From Amyelois transitella (lineage: Eukaryota; Arthropoda; Insecta; Lepidoptera; Pyralidae), in contig NC_083508.1 of the NCBI RefSeq assembly GCF_032362555.1, positions 12,553,001 to 12,617,000 on the forward strand: a stretch of 64,000 bases of DNA, given 5' to 3'. Below, in pieces: positions 9,957 through 20,745 of the stretch. The position numbers and the translations under genes are program-made. How positions within the stretch are numbered: position 1 is the first letter of the stretch; every line of letters begins with the position of its first letter. The notes below the pieces were generated by a model. It was not told the DNA's origin and did not search any database. It saw only the letters and a program-made list of their open reading frames with translations.

Positions 9957-12900
9957 AGTGTAGTTGCGCAAGCGCCTGTGATGACGCTGCGCACACCAAG
10001 ACGTCGTATTTCTCCTCGAACCAAGCGTCGGTACCGAGCCATCAAAGACTTCTTTCGACGGGCGATAGGTACGAAATTAAGATACTAAACGCATTTTTGG
10101 ATATTTGCAGTGAAGCAATAAATTATTCTTTCATTAATTCAAGCGTCTCAACTTGGTTTAAGATTGTCTCGATATATATTTTTCGACCTTGACAGAGCTC
10201 TTGATTACACTATTTGACTTAAATATTTAACGTGTCCTTTTCATTCTTCATTCATTATGCAGTGTAGTTTATTCCGCCGCTTCTACTACACATGAACTTT
10301 GGAAGCGGTAGTAGTTATGATTAGATTTAAGTGATGTGACTTCAATAAGTGATACGTTGTATCCAATTTTAAAAATAAATTTATTCTATTGTGTTCTATT
10401 CAGTCAGCTATTTTATTAATAAAAAATAATGTTTACAGGAAACAGTTCGCAAGCCGATATCCAAATTAATTCTAGTATTGCTGTGAACGTAACCGATTTG
10501 AAACACCAAATAGTGGGCATTGAAAAACAACTAAATGAAGTCAGCAAACATTTGATTTGCACAGAATGTACTTCAATGACAAATGATTCCTCATCTACTA
10601 ATAATTCTGTAAAAACTGATACAATAGTACTAAAGCCAGAAACATCAAATTCACGAGAAAGTAAAACTAAATTTTTGTATAAAACAACCAATGACAGAAA
10701 ATCTGACGAAAGTGAAATAATAGAGAAATCAGAATCTGATCGTAATGACTTGAAACATGTTCCATCTAAAAAATCTAAACACAATCAAAAGAATATCCGT
10801 GACATGAAAAAGAGTAAACGCCCGGAATTCAATATGGATGAACCTTACCCATATTTAGGAAAACACAAATCAAAATCGACCTATGAACGTTTCTCATCAG
10901 CTTACTCAACTAACAGCTACCATTCAATGATTGACCCAAGATGTAAACGCACTTTACATGAAGATTATGAGGATCGCCGCCACTCAGGACATACGGGACA
11001 CTCCAGGCATCGTCCTCGCGAAAGAGTGGAATGCCAAAGAGAATTACCGCATACTGAACGCAAAGAGATCTCTGCAAAAAGACCTGTCCGTAATGAAGAC
11101 AAATATACGAGGCGGCGAAAAGAGAAATCTTCAAAGGAAACCTGTGAATTAGATCCAGATTTTATTAATAACATCATAAAACGACAATACAGACCAGTTA
11201 AAATATTTGGCAGAAGAGAATCAGATCTAAGCCAATTTTCTGCTCCTATTTGCCGTGACCAGGAATATAAGGTCCGTGAAAATATAATGGAAGGGTCAGA
11301 TTTATGTTCTTGTTGTTACGCTGATCGAAAACCTCGATTTGTGCCATACAATAATGTTAGTGATATGAGAAGTATATGCGATACGAGACTTTACAGCTCA
11401 AACAGAAACAATCGACAAAAGACTCATAGGCGCCATACTAACATTTACAATGATTCCTCCATGTATGATGTAATTCCCGTTAGGGAAAGATCGAGTCCTA
11501 AATCAAGAAAAAAGTTTATAGATGATATGATATCTCCATCATATTATAAAGAGGTACCTCCGTCACCCAGGACCCTCCGACCTCGTTTAAATTTGAGAGC
11601 ACAACAATATAATAACATGGACTTTGAAGAAGACTACGATTACAGAAGTAGAAAGTATTCTCCAAGACATCAAAATAACATGGATTCTTACAGCAATAAA
11701 TCTTCAAATTCAATGGTTCATAAAAGTGTATGTAATTTTAAAGGAAACAAACAAGACACTGTTCAGCAAATAATGGGTATAACAAGTTGCCGTGACTCTT
11801 TGCCCTCACCAATATTTAATAACGAAGCAGGAAATGTTAACCAAACCCAAGCCGCTAACACGTCAATTAATAAGTCACAAGACATAGAAAGTAACACTGA
11901 TAAAACCGATAAAGCACTGTGCGAAATTAAGGATATTCTGCAGAATTTCTTACTAGAAATTAAAAAAGATAGTATTTCTCAAATGGTAAAGGAAAATAGA
12001 GGTAATGGTCAAGAGAACCAATCCACTCAGATGAAACAAAATAATGTCAAAATAAAATCGAGCACTGAAGAACCAAGTCACAGTGATCTTAATAACTGCA
12101 GCATGGGTCCATTTTCAATACCGCCATCACCTTATTTACCACCACCGTATATAAATCCTTGTTGCTTTCCAATATTTCCTACGTATCCAGTAAATTGCAT
12201 GCAGAATAGCTATGTAGTACCGAGTCCTAGTTTCACGTGTGCCACCTGCAATAATAAGGTAGAAGAGTCGTTAAATGTAAATAAGGAAAATGTCGCCAAG
12301 GCTAAAACTAAAACAACCAATAACACGGAAACAGATAAATTAATTAAAGAAATTTATAATCTAGTCACTCAGTCGCCTCCAACCACGCGCAAGAGAGACG
12401 ATAAAAGTATCGCTTCACATAAAGCAGTATCGGACAAGAAGGCAGTTGTAACAAGAAGCGTTGGTGACAGTATTAGAATCACAAGACACGATGCTAATGT
12501 TGGGACGCCAAAATTGAAATATTACTCCAAAAGCTGCGAGGCGATTGGCTCTCCATTAGAAGAGGAACATACTGCCCGAACTACTGCGAGCTATTCAGAC
12601 ACAGTTCTGGACAAATTTAGTCTAGATGCAACAGCTGCAGATACAACTTCAACAGAAACAGAAGTCAGCACTGATCGTTCTACAGAAAAGAAGGTTAATG
12701 ATACAACCGTTATTCATTTGTTATTAATCACTGTGTAAAAAATAACTAGTCAGACTTGCTGTCGCCGTCAAATTATAATCCCAATTAATATTTTAAATGC
12801 AAAGCAAGTTTGTTTGTACTACTCAACTAATCTTCATGAAATTACCCGTATATATTATTAAGAGTCTGCAGAAAGACATAGGGTACCTTTTATCTCGGTT

Positions 12901-13836
12901 AAGACATTATTTCCCGTACGAAAATAAGGCGCTAAATTCGCCAAATGCAATCCGATGAAAGCTAGTTCGATTATAATATAGTTTGAATATTTTTAATAAT
13001 ATCGCGACTTTTAATTTTATTTACAGGACCAAAGTGGTGAAGGTAATCGACTTTCCAAAGTACTCCGTTCTTTCGGACTTCTTAAAAAGAAAAAGAAAGA
13101 CGTGATTGAAGAAGAAGATGAAGACGAGAGCGAAAGCGAAAGTTCTACTGAAGTAGAAATTAAAAAGAAAAGAAAAAAGCCAGTGTTTCCCCAAGAAGTA
13201 TTCAATTACGCTGTGCATGGCCAGGAATTTTTCCATCTTCCTCCAATACCGCCCCACCTTCATCCTGAATATCTCGCACACCAACAAAACTTGCTTCATC
13301 ATCACTTCAGTCCATATTCAAGATATCCCGCCCCGTTAATTCAACCTACCGCTCCGCCGTGCCCCTGTGCAAGTCCCCATCCAGAATATAGTCCACCCTA
13401 TAAGCCGCCTGAAGTTCCGTTATGCCTCAAAGAAATAGAAGTGAGGAGTGCCGGAACCCAAAGTGATAGAAAGCTACCCTTTTTCGGAAAATTTGGCAAG
13501 AAGAAGCCACCTGACATTCAGATGCTGATGCAGCGTAATTCGATGCCGCCGCCGAGGAATTGTTCAACACAGACTGCTCAAAACAAACCAGGTTTCTGGC
13601 AGAAACTTAATACACCTAAACCAATGACAGAGTCTGACCCACGTATGTTCTCGTTTAAAAAACAGAAGGAACTAGCCTCAGGAGATAAAAAGCTGAAGAA
13701 CGCAATGTTGAAAAAATTATTTCATAAAAAAAATCCCTTCTCTCCAAATAATCTGATTGTGAAGACTTTGATGGGTAGGGACCCATCTAGTTTTGGAGAA
13801 CCGCCCGTGATGTACCGGCCTAGAATGTTCCTGTAA
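9957..13836 (+). CDS. Paralogue A: large low-complexity protein of unknown function (about 1050 aa)
   Basis: Coding exons are 9957-10068 (start probably ATG 9981), 10439-12693 and 13027-13836; the joins keep frame (phases 1 and 0). The ATG at 10429 just before exon 2 is intronic. The first exon gives RRYRAIKDFFRRAIG, followed by a short heptad-like stretch (VTDLKHQIVGIEKQLNEVSK). A long polar, Lys/Ser/Asn-rich, probably disordered middle contains islands: FINNIIKRQYRPVKIF, SDLSQFSAPICRDQE, GSDLCSCCYAD, NDSSMYDVIPVRE, LCEIKDILQNFLLEIKK, TDKLIKEIYNLV. The last exon has a basic/acidic block (KKKKK then EEEDEDESESES), Pro-rich segments, repeated basic FF/FW motifs (LPFFGKFGKKK, PGFWQKL) and ends MYRPRMFL. 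The same islands recur in order in paralogue B downstream. No known domain is recognised; no signal peptide or membrane segment. A further upstream 5' exon is likely because 9957 is a splice acceptor. Confidence 0.75.
10256..10405 (+). repeat. GAAGCGG repeat (short interspersed family)
   Basis: It contains GCAGTGTAGTTTATTCCGCC, TTTGGAAGCGGTAGTAGTTA and ends in AATAAATTTATTCTATT. Related copies are at 20868, 30597, 40165, 43203, 52515 and 57465. It lies in the first intron of paralogue A. Probably a SINE or LINE 3' end. Confidence 0.7.
12776..12966 (+). mobile_element. Diverged Helitron-type fragment
   Basis: It starts TCCCAATTAATATTTTAAATG, has GCAAAGCAAGTTTGTTTGTA and ends GAAAGCTAG before T. 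Fills most of the second intron of paralogue A. Confidence 0.45.
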
Positions 13837-13984
13837 AGGTGTCTGGGCTTTTTAAAATTGTGATGTGATATAGAGTGACAAAAAAATGTTCGGTTTGTGA
13901 CGTTTTGAATGTACGTTGTTGTTTGTTAAGAAATTGTTTGAAAAGAATTCTGTTCTATTTATTAATTTCCTATTGGTATAATTT

Positions 13985-14090
13985 ATACGTGCCGTGTGGT
14001 GAAAGAATAGGACCACTCCATCTCTTTCCCATGGATGTAGTAAAAGACGACTAGTCGTGATAGATATAGACGTTATTATATGTATGTATA
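13985..14090 (+). repeat. TATG-tail SINE-like repeat, internally deleted
   Basis: It has the 5' part (GTGCCGTGTGGT, GGACCACTCCATCTCTTTCC) joined directly to the 3' end (ATAGATATAGACG, TATGTATGTAT); the middle is missing. Confidence 0.75.
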
Positions 14091-14749
14091 CGCAGTCATA
14101 AGAATATTATCAGCATTGTAAATATTCCCACTATTGGAAGACAACATCTTCCTAATAAAAGAAAGAAAAGCGAGAAGTAGAGTTTGAAACATTCCATCTT
14201 CAAGACCCTTTGAAAAATGAAAGAAAGAATATGGATACGGTAATCTAATCTTTAGTCGCAGTATGTCAGTTTAAGTCATATGGTTCTGATATTCTACTTC
14301 TATTCTTTCTTCCGACCATAACTTTCTCATTCCAAAAACAAGATTTCCTTGCATTTCGCATCAACTGTTCGTCACATGGGGCACGTGACAATATTAAATC
14401 CTTCTTTTAAGAATAATCCAGAATAATCCAATCCAATGCTGGCCGCAAACTCAAAATTTGACCTTTGTTTGCTGTAAAAAATGACAGAAGTTAGAAAATT
14501 TTACGTGAATGCAAACGCAGTATCTATATAGCTAAACTAGAATACATTTTTTGGAAACTGGATTCAAATTCAATTTAAAAGTAAATAACTCATGTGAAAT
14601 ATAAAAAGTTCATTTAATTAAATTATGCTTATTATGATTTGATTGCATTGCAATTGCAAATAGATACGAACGAGGAAGGTGCCCCTAAGTGGTAGTCCTG
14701 AGGTAATGCGAAACAAGCAGCTTCTTGCAGTTCCACCAGGTATGACGCA
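14091..14749. other. Region between paralogues A and B
   Basis: AT-rich. An AATAAAAG at about 14154 could be the poly(A) signal of paralogue A. No other feature recognised. Confidence 0.35.
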
Positions 14750-15145
14750 TACATATAATCATAGCTTGCATGAAGAGAGTTAAGAATGTGGATGAAGCTA
14801 AGGAAGTATGCAGAGATCATGGCAAGTGGAAAGAGGTAGTCTCTGCCTACCCCTCTGGGAAAGAGGCGTGATTTTATGTATGTACTCGTATATAATCACG
14901 TCAATATAGTAGACAGAGCCAATAGGCATGAAAACTGATTGGCAACGTTAAGCTGTTTAGCTTAATTATTAGAACTGAGATTCAAATAGTGACAGGTTTC
15001 TACCCCCATCCCCTTAAAGAATCCCAAGCTTATAGGCCTATCCCTTAGTCGCCTTTTAGGACATCCATGGAAAAGAGATAGAGTGGTCCTATTCTTTTTT
15101 ATTGGTGCCTGCCGAAAATAGACGGCATTGTCGGAAACCACAGGT
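14750..15145. repeat. Composite: RTE-like LINE 3' fragment (+) joined tail-to-tail with TATG-tail SINE (-)
   Basis: 14750-14878 reads AAGAGAGTTAAGAATGTGGA to GGAAAGAGGCGTGATTTTAT, the C-terminal codons of the LINE ORF. It meets, at a shared TATGTA stretch, a reversed SINE copy at 14879-15145 (AATCACGTCAATATAGTAGA to GCCTGCCGAAAATAG). The two elements touch through their microsatellite tails. Confidence 0.75.
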
Positions 15146-15360
15146 TTGATCATTGTCATATTTTCCATTTCATCGAGTCAGAACATTCCTTGTTACCTAA
15201 TTCTTTTTCTAATTTCAACAGGACATTTATGGCAGTCGCATACAAGGCAGAATTTTCATACAACGTAGTTTCACTTCAATTTGCATATGATAGATATGAT
15301 TTTCAGAAAAATTTGCGAATTACAGAATGTTTGTAAGTTTTAATAATTAACTAGTTACAG

Positions 15361-18300
15361 CGTAAACAGCTGTCGATATGTGTGACGAGATCCCGTGTAA
15401 CATTAAGCAACGCTTCAAAGGGGTGGAAAACTTTCTTCGTAGAATTGCGTTCAATTTAGGTGAGACATTAGTTCCTTAATTTGGACCTAAAAAAATTTTC
15501 ATTGTCAACATACATACATACCTATGTACATACATACAAATAATCACGTCTATACCCCATGCCTCCCGCCCCACCAGTCCCATACATACTCCCTTTGTAC
15601 ATTTTCTTAGTCAACCATCCTTTCTTTCATTCATCCTTGCAATCCATAAATCATCGTACTTTATACAATGGGATGCGCGGATATTCAGATAGTATTCCTT
15701 GTCTTTTTATGCCAGATCTGCAGCATGAATAAGACTTTAATAGGACCTAAAGCATGTTAACCTCGCTGCTTCACCAGTATCTGGTCGTAGGATAGCCAAT
15801 ACGTATTTTGGAAATTGATTAAATAATTCGTACGTAATAACTCAGACGGTTCATCAACTTATTTCAGGAAACTCGCCATCACAAACTGAAGTTAAAATTA
15901 TCTCTTGCATACCAATAGACGTCACAGATTTACAACAAAAAATATATGATTTGGAGAGAATTATCGCAAGATATCAGAAGCCATCTGCAATCGTTCACAC
16001 GGCTCTCGTCGAAACTGGAACCACTGGTGTCAATGCTACTCCTATAATAGAGGACATTATACAGGAAGATACTAGCCGTGTAATTGAACAGAGAACCCTA
16101 TCTTATCATAATAGTCCGATGCCTGAACTGACTGCGGTGGACCAGAATGCCGAACAAAATTTGATACGTCCCTCTACGTGCACCAGTTACACGACGGTTT
16201 TCAGCGATGAGAGTAAAAATGCCAATAGAAACTTTTTCCGTAAATCGAAGAAGAAGTTGCCGAAGAACAAACCTAACAGGCAAAAGAGTCACTTTGTGTA
16301 TTATGCACAAACAGACAATTCACCTTTTAAAAGTCATTTCTATGAGAAGAAAACAGAGCCAAAATTGAAAATGAAAAGGGAGAGCAATGATCCACATAAT
16401 TTATTCTTGGATGACGTTATTAGCAAACAATATAAACCATTAATATACAGAGAAAGTGACTTCTCTTCCCCGGTCTGCAGAGACATAGAAAACTTACCCG
16501 CAGCCACTCGTACCGCTGGGTCTGATATCTGCTCGTGTTGTCACATGGACTTCCTGAATATTGACAAAAATAAAGATAGTCAAAATTTCAATTATTCACC
16601 TAAGTTTCACGAACAAATGAATAGTCAAAATATGTATTACGACTCAAGTCTTTATGATTTAGAGCCCGTTAAAGAAAACCCAGTTAAAACGAAGAAGACA
16701 ATGGATAAACCTAAAACAAAAAAGCAACATAAAGACGAGTTTGATTTCTCGAATTACATGGATTATTCTTATGCCGATAGATCTTTTACTCATCCTATGT
16801 ATGTTAATTATCACACTTTAATTCAACCCCAACCTTGGATGGGCCAAAATTTACCAAAGAAAATATCCACTCGCAAAAGGTGTAATCGTAAGACTGCCAA
16901 TCGACGAATAGATGTTTGCAATGTAGCAGATGAAGGTATACAAGAAGACACCTCAAACAGCTGTCGCGTTGAATGCAGTAACGTGTACAAAAAACCACCA
17001 ATTATTCACAAAAAACCCGAACCCCCAAAGAAGATAGAAATGAAAGTTAACACAGTTACTTTCAACGACGCTGAGACAGCAACTTTAAATAATACCGAAT
17101 GTCAAACTACGACTACAACGCAAAACGCTGAAGTTGATTCAATTCCTCCATCAGAGGGCAAAACTGAAGAAACCTTAAACCAAATAAAAACTATATTGCA
17201 ATCAGTGCTGACTGAGGTAAAAACATCTAACTTAAAACCGAGTCTACAAGAAGAAAAATCAAAGAAAGATGCTGTTGTTCAAAAGGGTACATCGCTCGGT
17301 AATATGCCAGGAAGCTCGCGTCTTTTAAACAGTTTCTCTTATGGCACTTACAACGCAGGACCTCATGGAGCAGCGTGTTCGTATCCAATAAATTCCGGCC
17401 ATCACTGGCCAGCCATGCCATATTCTCCAAAGTGTTTGCACAATTTCCCAGTCTTCATCCAAACACCAGGCCGCGTTCCTTATGCCAGTTGTTATAGAAA
17501 CACCTCGCAGATGTCCAAACCATCAACACATAAATCTGCTCGAAAAGCTGCTAGCGCCGGTACCAACACCGAAGGACGTAACAGCGAAACTGAGAAACTG
17601 ATAAAAGAAATCTATAAATCTATAGCTCTTAATATCGACATCCCGAAGAAAGAAACTTCAGTTAGCAACTGCAGTAGCTCCTGGAAGCGATCCACTCGCA
17701 GTTCTACAAAGACCAATTATAGAACTGATAAAAGTGTGAGCACGAGACAGGGCATTATGCCACAACCAGTGTACAGACGAGATTATTCGACGCCAATAAC
17801 GCAGTATAGTTCAAACACGTTAACAAATAGCAGAAAAGATGCCATGAATTCCGTTCCATTGACGCCGTTCAGTTCAAATACTTTTAGCACTAAGATGACG
17901 TCCAACACAGTGAGTGTGCAGTCCCACGCCATGACTACTGACGACCGCAGGATACGAAGCAATAGAATTGGTCGGTATCTGGACACCACCGAGGAGATGC
18001 CTTCTGAAGAGAGTGCTACGATGAGAAGCGTCCAAATAGAGCACCGACCAGCTACTGCGAACACAGAAGTTTCTGCGGAATTATCTAGTGACGACTGTAG
18101 CGATGGAACTGAGAATAGTCAATATCAGATGACTGATGCAAAGAGTGAGGTAATTTAAACATTTTTCTTTACACTTAATAATGTTAATATTTAAGTTACA
18201 AACATGGTAAAAACCTTCTACATATCAAAAATTCTCATACACAGAAAAGACAGCGCACCAATTTATTCTCGAAGATGTTCAAGTCGGTGAAACTATTTAA

Positions 18301-19960
18301 GAACAGAAAGAGGAAGTCACAGAAGTCGAAACTGAGTTCGGAGGAAGAGCCGAGCGACTCCGACGACTATCAGACTATATACAGTCAGCAAGTAGAACAG
18401 GCACGAAGGCTCCCAAAGCAAATGCAACAGCCGGCCCGTAAAGTTCCACATTCGAAGGTAAACGTCTTGATAACATTGGGAAAAATAGAAATGAGAAAAA
18501 TATCATACTTACCTCAGCTCATAACCATTTAGAGATACTACTCGTAGGTCACTCAAGAGCTTTTCATTGAAGTAAATTTAAGATAAAAGAAGATTTGTAG
18601 GGTTCGAATCCTGGGCAGGACATGATTAGAAAAGATTATTTTCTGATTGGCCTGGGTCTTGGATGTTTATCTATATTAGTATTTATTAAAAAAATGGAAC
18701 CGTGGTGTTAATATCTCGTAACACAAGTCTCGAACTTACTTCGAGGCTAACTCAATCTCTGTAACTTGTCCCGTATATATGTATTTATTTATTTGGTTTA
18801 ATGTAAAAAACACCGCTTTTTATCTGACTTAAATGTGAAAATTAAAAATATATATCCTCAGGTATCATATTCGAGGCAGCTTCGAGGTCGTAACCAAGAG
18901 AAGCTGCGCCGGGCGACCATGGAGCAGGAGTATCGAAGACAATGGAATGAGCAGCTCATGTACCAGCAGCGGCCACGGTACTCCACTGACCAGTCGGAGC
19001 ACAGCTATAGAGGCACACAGAGGTAATCAGGTACTCGGTTTGATTCGTCTTTCTTGTCTTATCTATACTAATAATAATAAATCTTTATTTTTTCCTCTCT
19101 CACATGGAATTACACAGTAAAAAAATAAAAAGTAAGATGAACCATGCAGTTACAAAATAATGATCTATGTGAGAGACCTGTATGACAGATATTATAAAGC
19201 TGAAGAGTTTGTTTGTTTGAACGCGCTAATCTCAGGAACTACTGGCTGGTTGGATATGCGATTACCGAGACGAAGCAGGTGGATGCGTGGGTCACATACG
19301 TACATACATAAAATCACGCCTCTTTCCCGGAGGGGTAGGCAGAGACTACCTCTTTCCACTTGCCACGATCACTGCATACTTCCTTCGCTTCATCCACATT
19401 CATAACTCTCATGCAAGCTCGGCGGTTTCGGGTACTCTTGACCTGACCTTTTACCAGGACGTCCTTAATTTGATCAAGATACGTTTGTCTAGGTCTTCCC
19501 ACTCTGACCTTTCCCTTAACACTCACCTTGTATATCTGCTTAGTCAACCTGCTTTCATTCATCCTCTCCACATGACCGAACCATCTTAACATACCCTTTT
19601 CTATTCCTGTAACTACATCTTCTTTCACATCACAACATTCCCTTATCACGCTGTTCCTTATCCATTATTATTATTATTCCTTATCTTACGCGTGGGTCAC
19701 ACATACAATAAAATTATGCCCTAACAATGAATCTCCTTAGGTTCCAGAACAGCTACGTAGCCAGGCCAGTTATGGTGGAACAAAGTATACCAGTGCAAAA
19801 TACTATGTTCCAAGACATACTGACGACCATGCCGCAGCAGAGGATGAGCAGGCAGCCGGAGATGCGCGTGAGAGCGAGCCCGCCCAGAGGGCTGTCGTGG
19901 TTCAAGAAGCGCATGCGCTGCGGCGAAAATATTGTTCGAAGTTTAATTGTTGATAATTAA
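15361..19960 (+). CDS. Paralogue B: large low-complexity protein of unknown function (985 aa)
   Basis: Coding exons are 15378-15459 (ATG 15378; the exon begins at an acceptor at 15361), 15868-18149, 18245-18457, 18862-19022 and 19741-19960. All joins are GT-AG and keep frame. It is the sister of paralogue A: RFKGVENFLRRIAFNLG matches RYRAIKDFFRRAIG across the same phase-1 junction, and IDVTDLQQKIYDLERII matches VTDLKHQIVGIEKQL. VISKQYKPLIYRESDFSSP then VCRDIE, GSDICSCCHMD, YDSSLYDLEPVKE, LNQIKTILQSVLTEVK and SETEKLIKEIYKSI repeat the islands of A in order. The next exon gives FSKMFKSVKLFKNRKRK, like SKVLRSFGLLKKKKK of A. The C-terminal part is split by two extra introns and ends GLSWFKKRMRCGENIV. 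Middle parts are polar and disordered-looking with many Ser/Thr/Asn. Function unknown; no domain recognised. The 18458-18861 intron carries a SINE and the 19023-19740 intron an RTE-like LINE fragment. Confidence 0.75.
18600..18790 (+). repeat. tRNA-headed SINE, 5'-truncated
   Basis: It begins at the B box (GGGTTCGAATCCTGGGCAGG), continues through GATTGGCCTGGGTCTTGGAT and CTCGAACTTACTTCGAGG, and ends CCCGTATATATGTATTTATT. The A-box half of the tRNA head is absent. Lies in an intron of paralogue B. Confidence 0.8.
19185..19255 (+). mobile_element. Helitron-type 5' fragment
   Basis: It has ATATTATAAAGCTGAAGAG, GTTTGTTTGAACGCGCTAAT and CTCAGGAACTACTGG, as at the left of the 8773 copy; the 3' hairpin end is absent. 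Confidence 0.6.
19295..19655 (-). mobile_element. RTE-like LINE 3' fragment, the longest copy
   Basis: On the minus strand a frame of about 110 codons reads MLRWFGHVERMNESRLTKQI, GRPRQTYLDQIKDVL and RACMRVMNVDEAKEV, ending VVSAYPSGKEA-stop at about 19314. This is the familiar C-terminus of RTE-type LINE reverse transcriptases (WFGHVERM...GRPR). Only about 15 bases of ATGTATG tail follow the stop, so the 3' UTR is almost nil. The copy is 5'-truncated. It lies in the last intron of paralogue B. Confidence 0.8.
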
Positions 19961-20745
19961 AATTCTCTATGGTATTAAATGCCCAGTAAGTTATGGATAT
20001 TGGACTTTGGAACTGGCCAATTTGTGTTGTATTTAGCGTTGGACCACGTCTTTATTTACCGAATTCGTGTTATAACGATGACTGCAGCACCGATGACAAT
20101 TATGACGCTGGACTGGCCGAATGATTTGTGAAGAAAATATAACTGAAAATTACAATTTATTTTTTTCCAAACTCTGATATTTTAATTTACCGGAGCATAT
20201 ATCTATGTTGTTAACTGTAATGTTCGTCATAAATTGAGATGAGAATGTTTTGCACCTTGACATGGAAGGAGTTCCAATCATCAGAAATACCAATAAAGAG
20301 AATCAATCCAATATAGATATAAATTCTTTTAGATTATGATAACAAGACTAACGCGGAAATATTTTACGCTGCATTCTTATATCACGGTCAATTTAATCGG
20401 ATTCCAATAAGAAATGCAAGAAGCAATAATAGTCTGAATTCTCTACACGGAATATTACGGTCAAAAACTCGAAACTATTATAGTCATTAAATAAATATGG
20501 TGAACGTTATTGTAATGTTACATAGTTACATTTAAAAAACCGGCATTAGAATGCAATGAATTAATTTTAACACAAATTTCCGACGTTATTTTTAATATTT
20601 ATGAACTAAATTCTCTGTTATCTTAATAAAAATTGTAATTTCATTTCACGTTTCTAATAATACACATAATTTTCTTTTATTTATTGTAGTTTTTATTTTT
20701 CTTAAACAAATATCACACTTATTGCACAATATACAATGACTAGAT
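19961..20745. other. Convergent 3' ends of paralogue B and PGAP3
   Basis: AT-rich DNA without genes. AATAAAG (about 20290) and other AATAAA-like words could end the plus-strand transcript; the PGAP3 3' UTR on the minus strand should also lie here. Nothing else recognised. Confidence 0.4.

Noticed and set aside
10429-10438. ATG 10429 as the start of paralogue A
   Set aside because: An AG acceptor at 10437-10438 and the matching phase-1 junction of paralogue B show that this ATG is in the intron.
12694-12738. C-terminal extension of paralogue A reading VNDTTVIHLLLITV
   Set aside because: It is read-through past the donor at 12694; homology of the next exon with paralogue B supports splicing.
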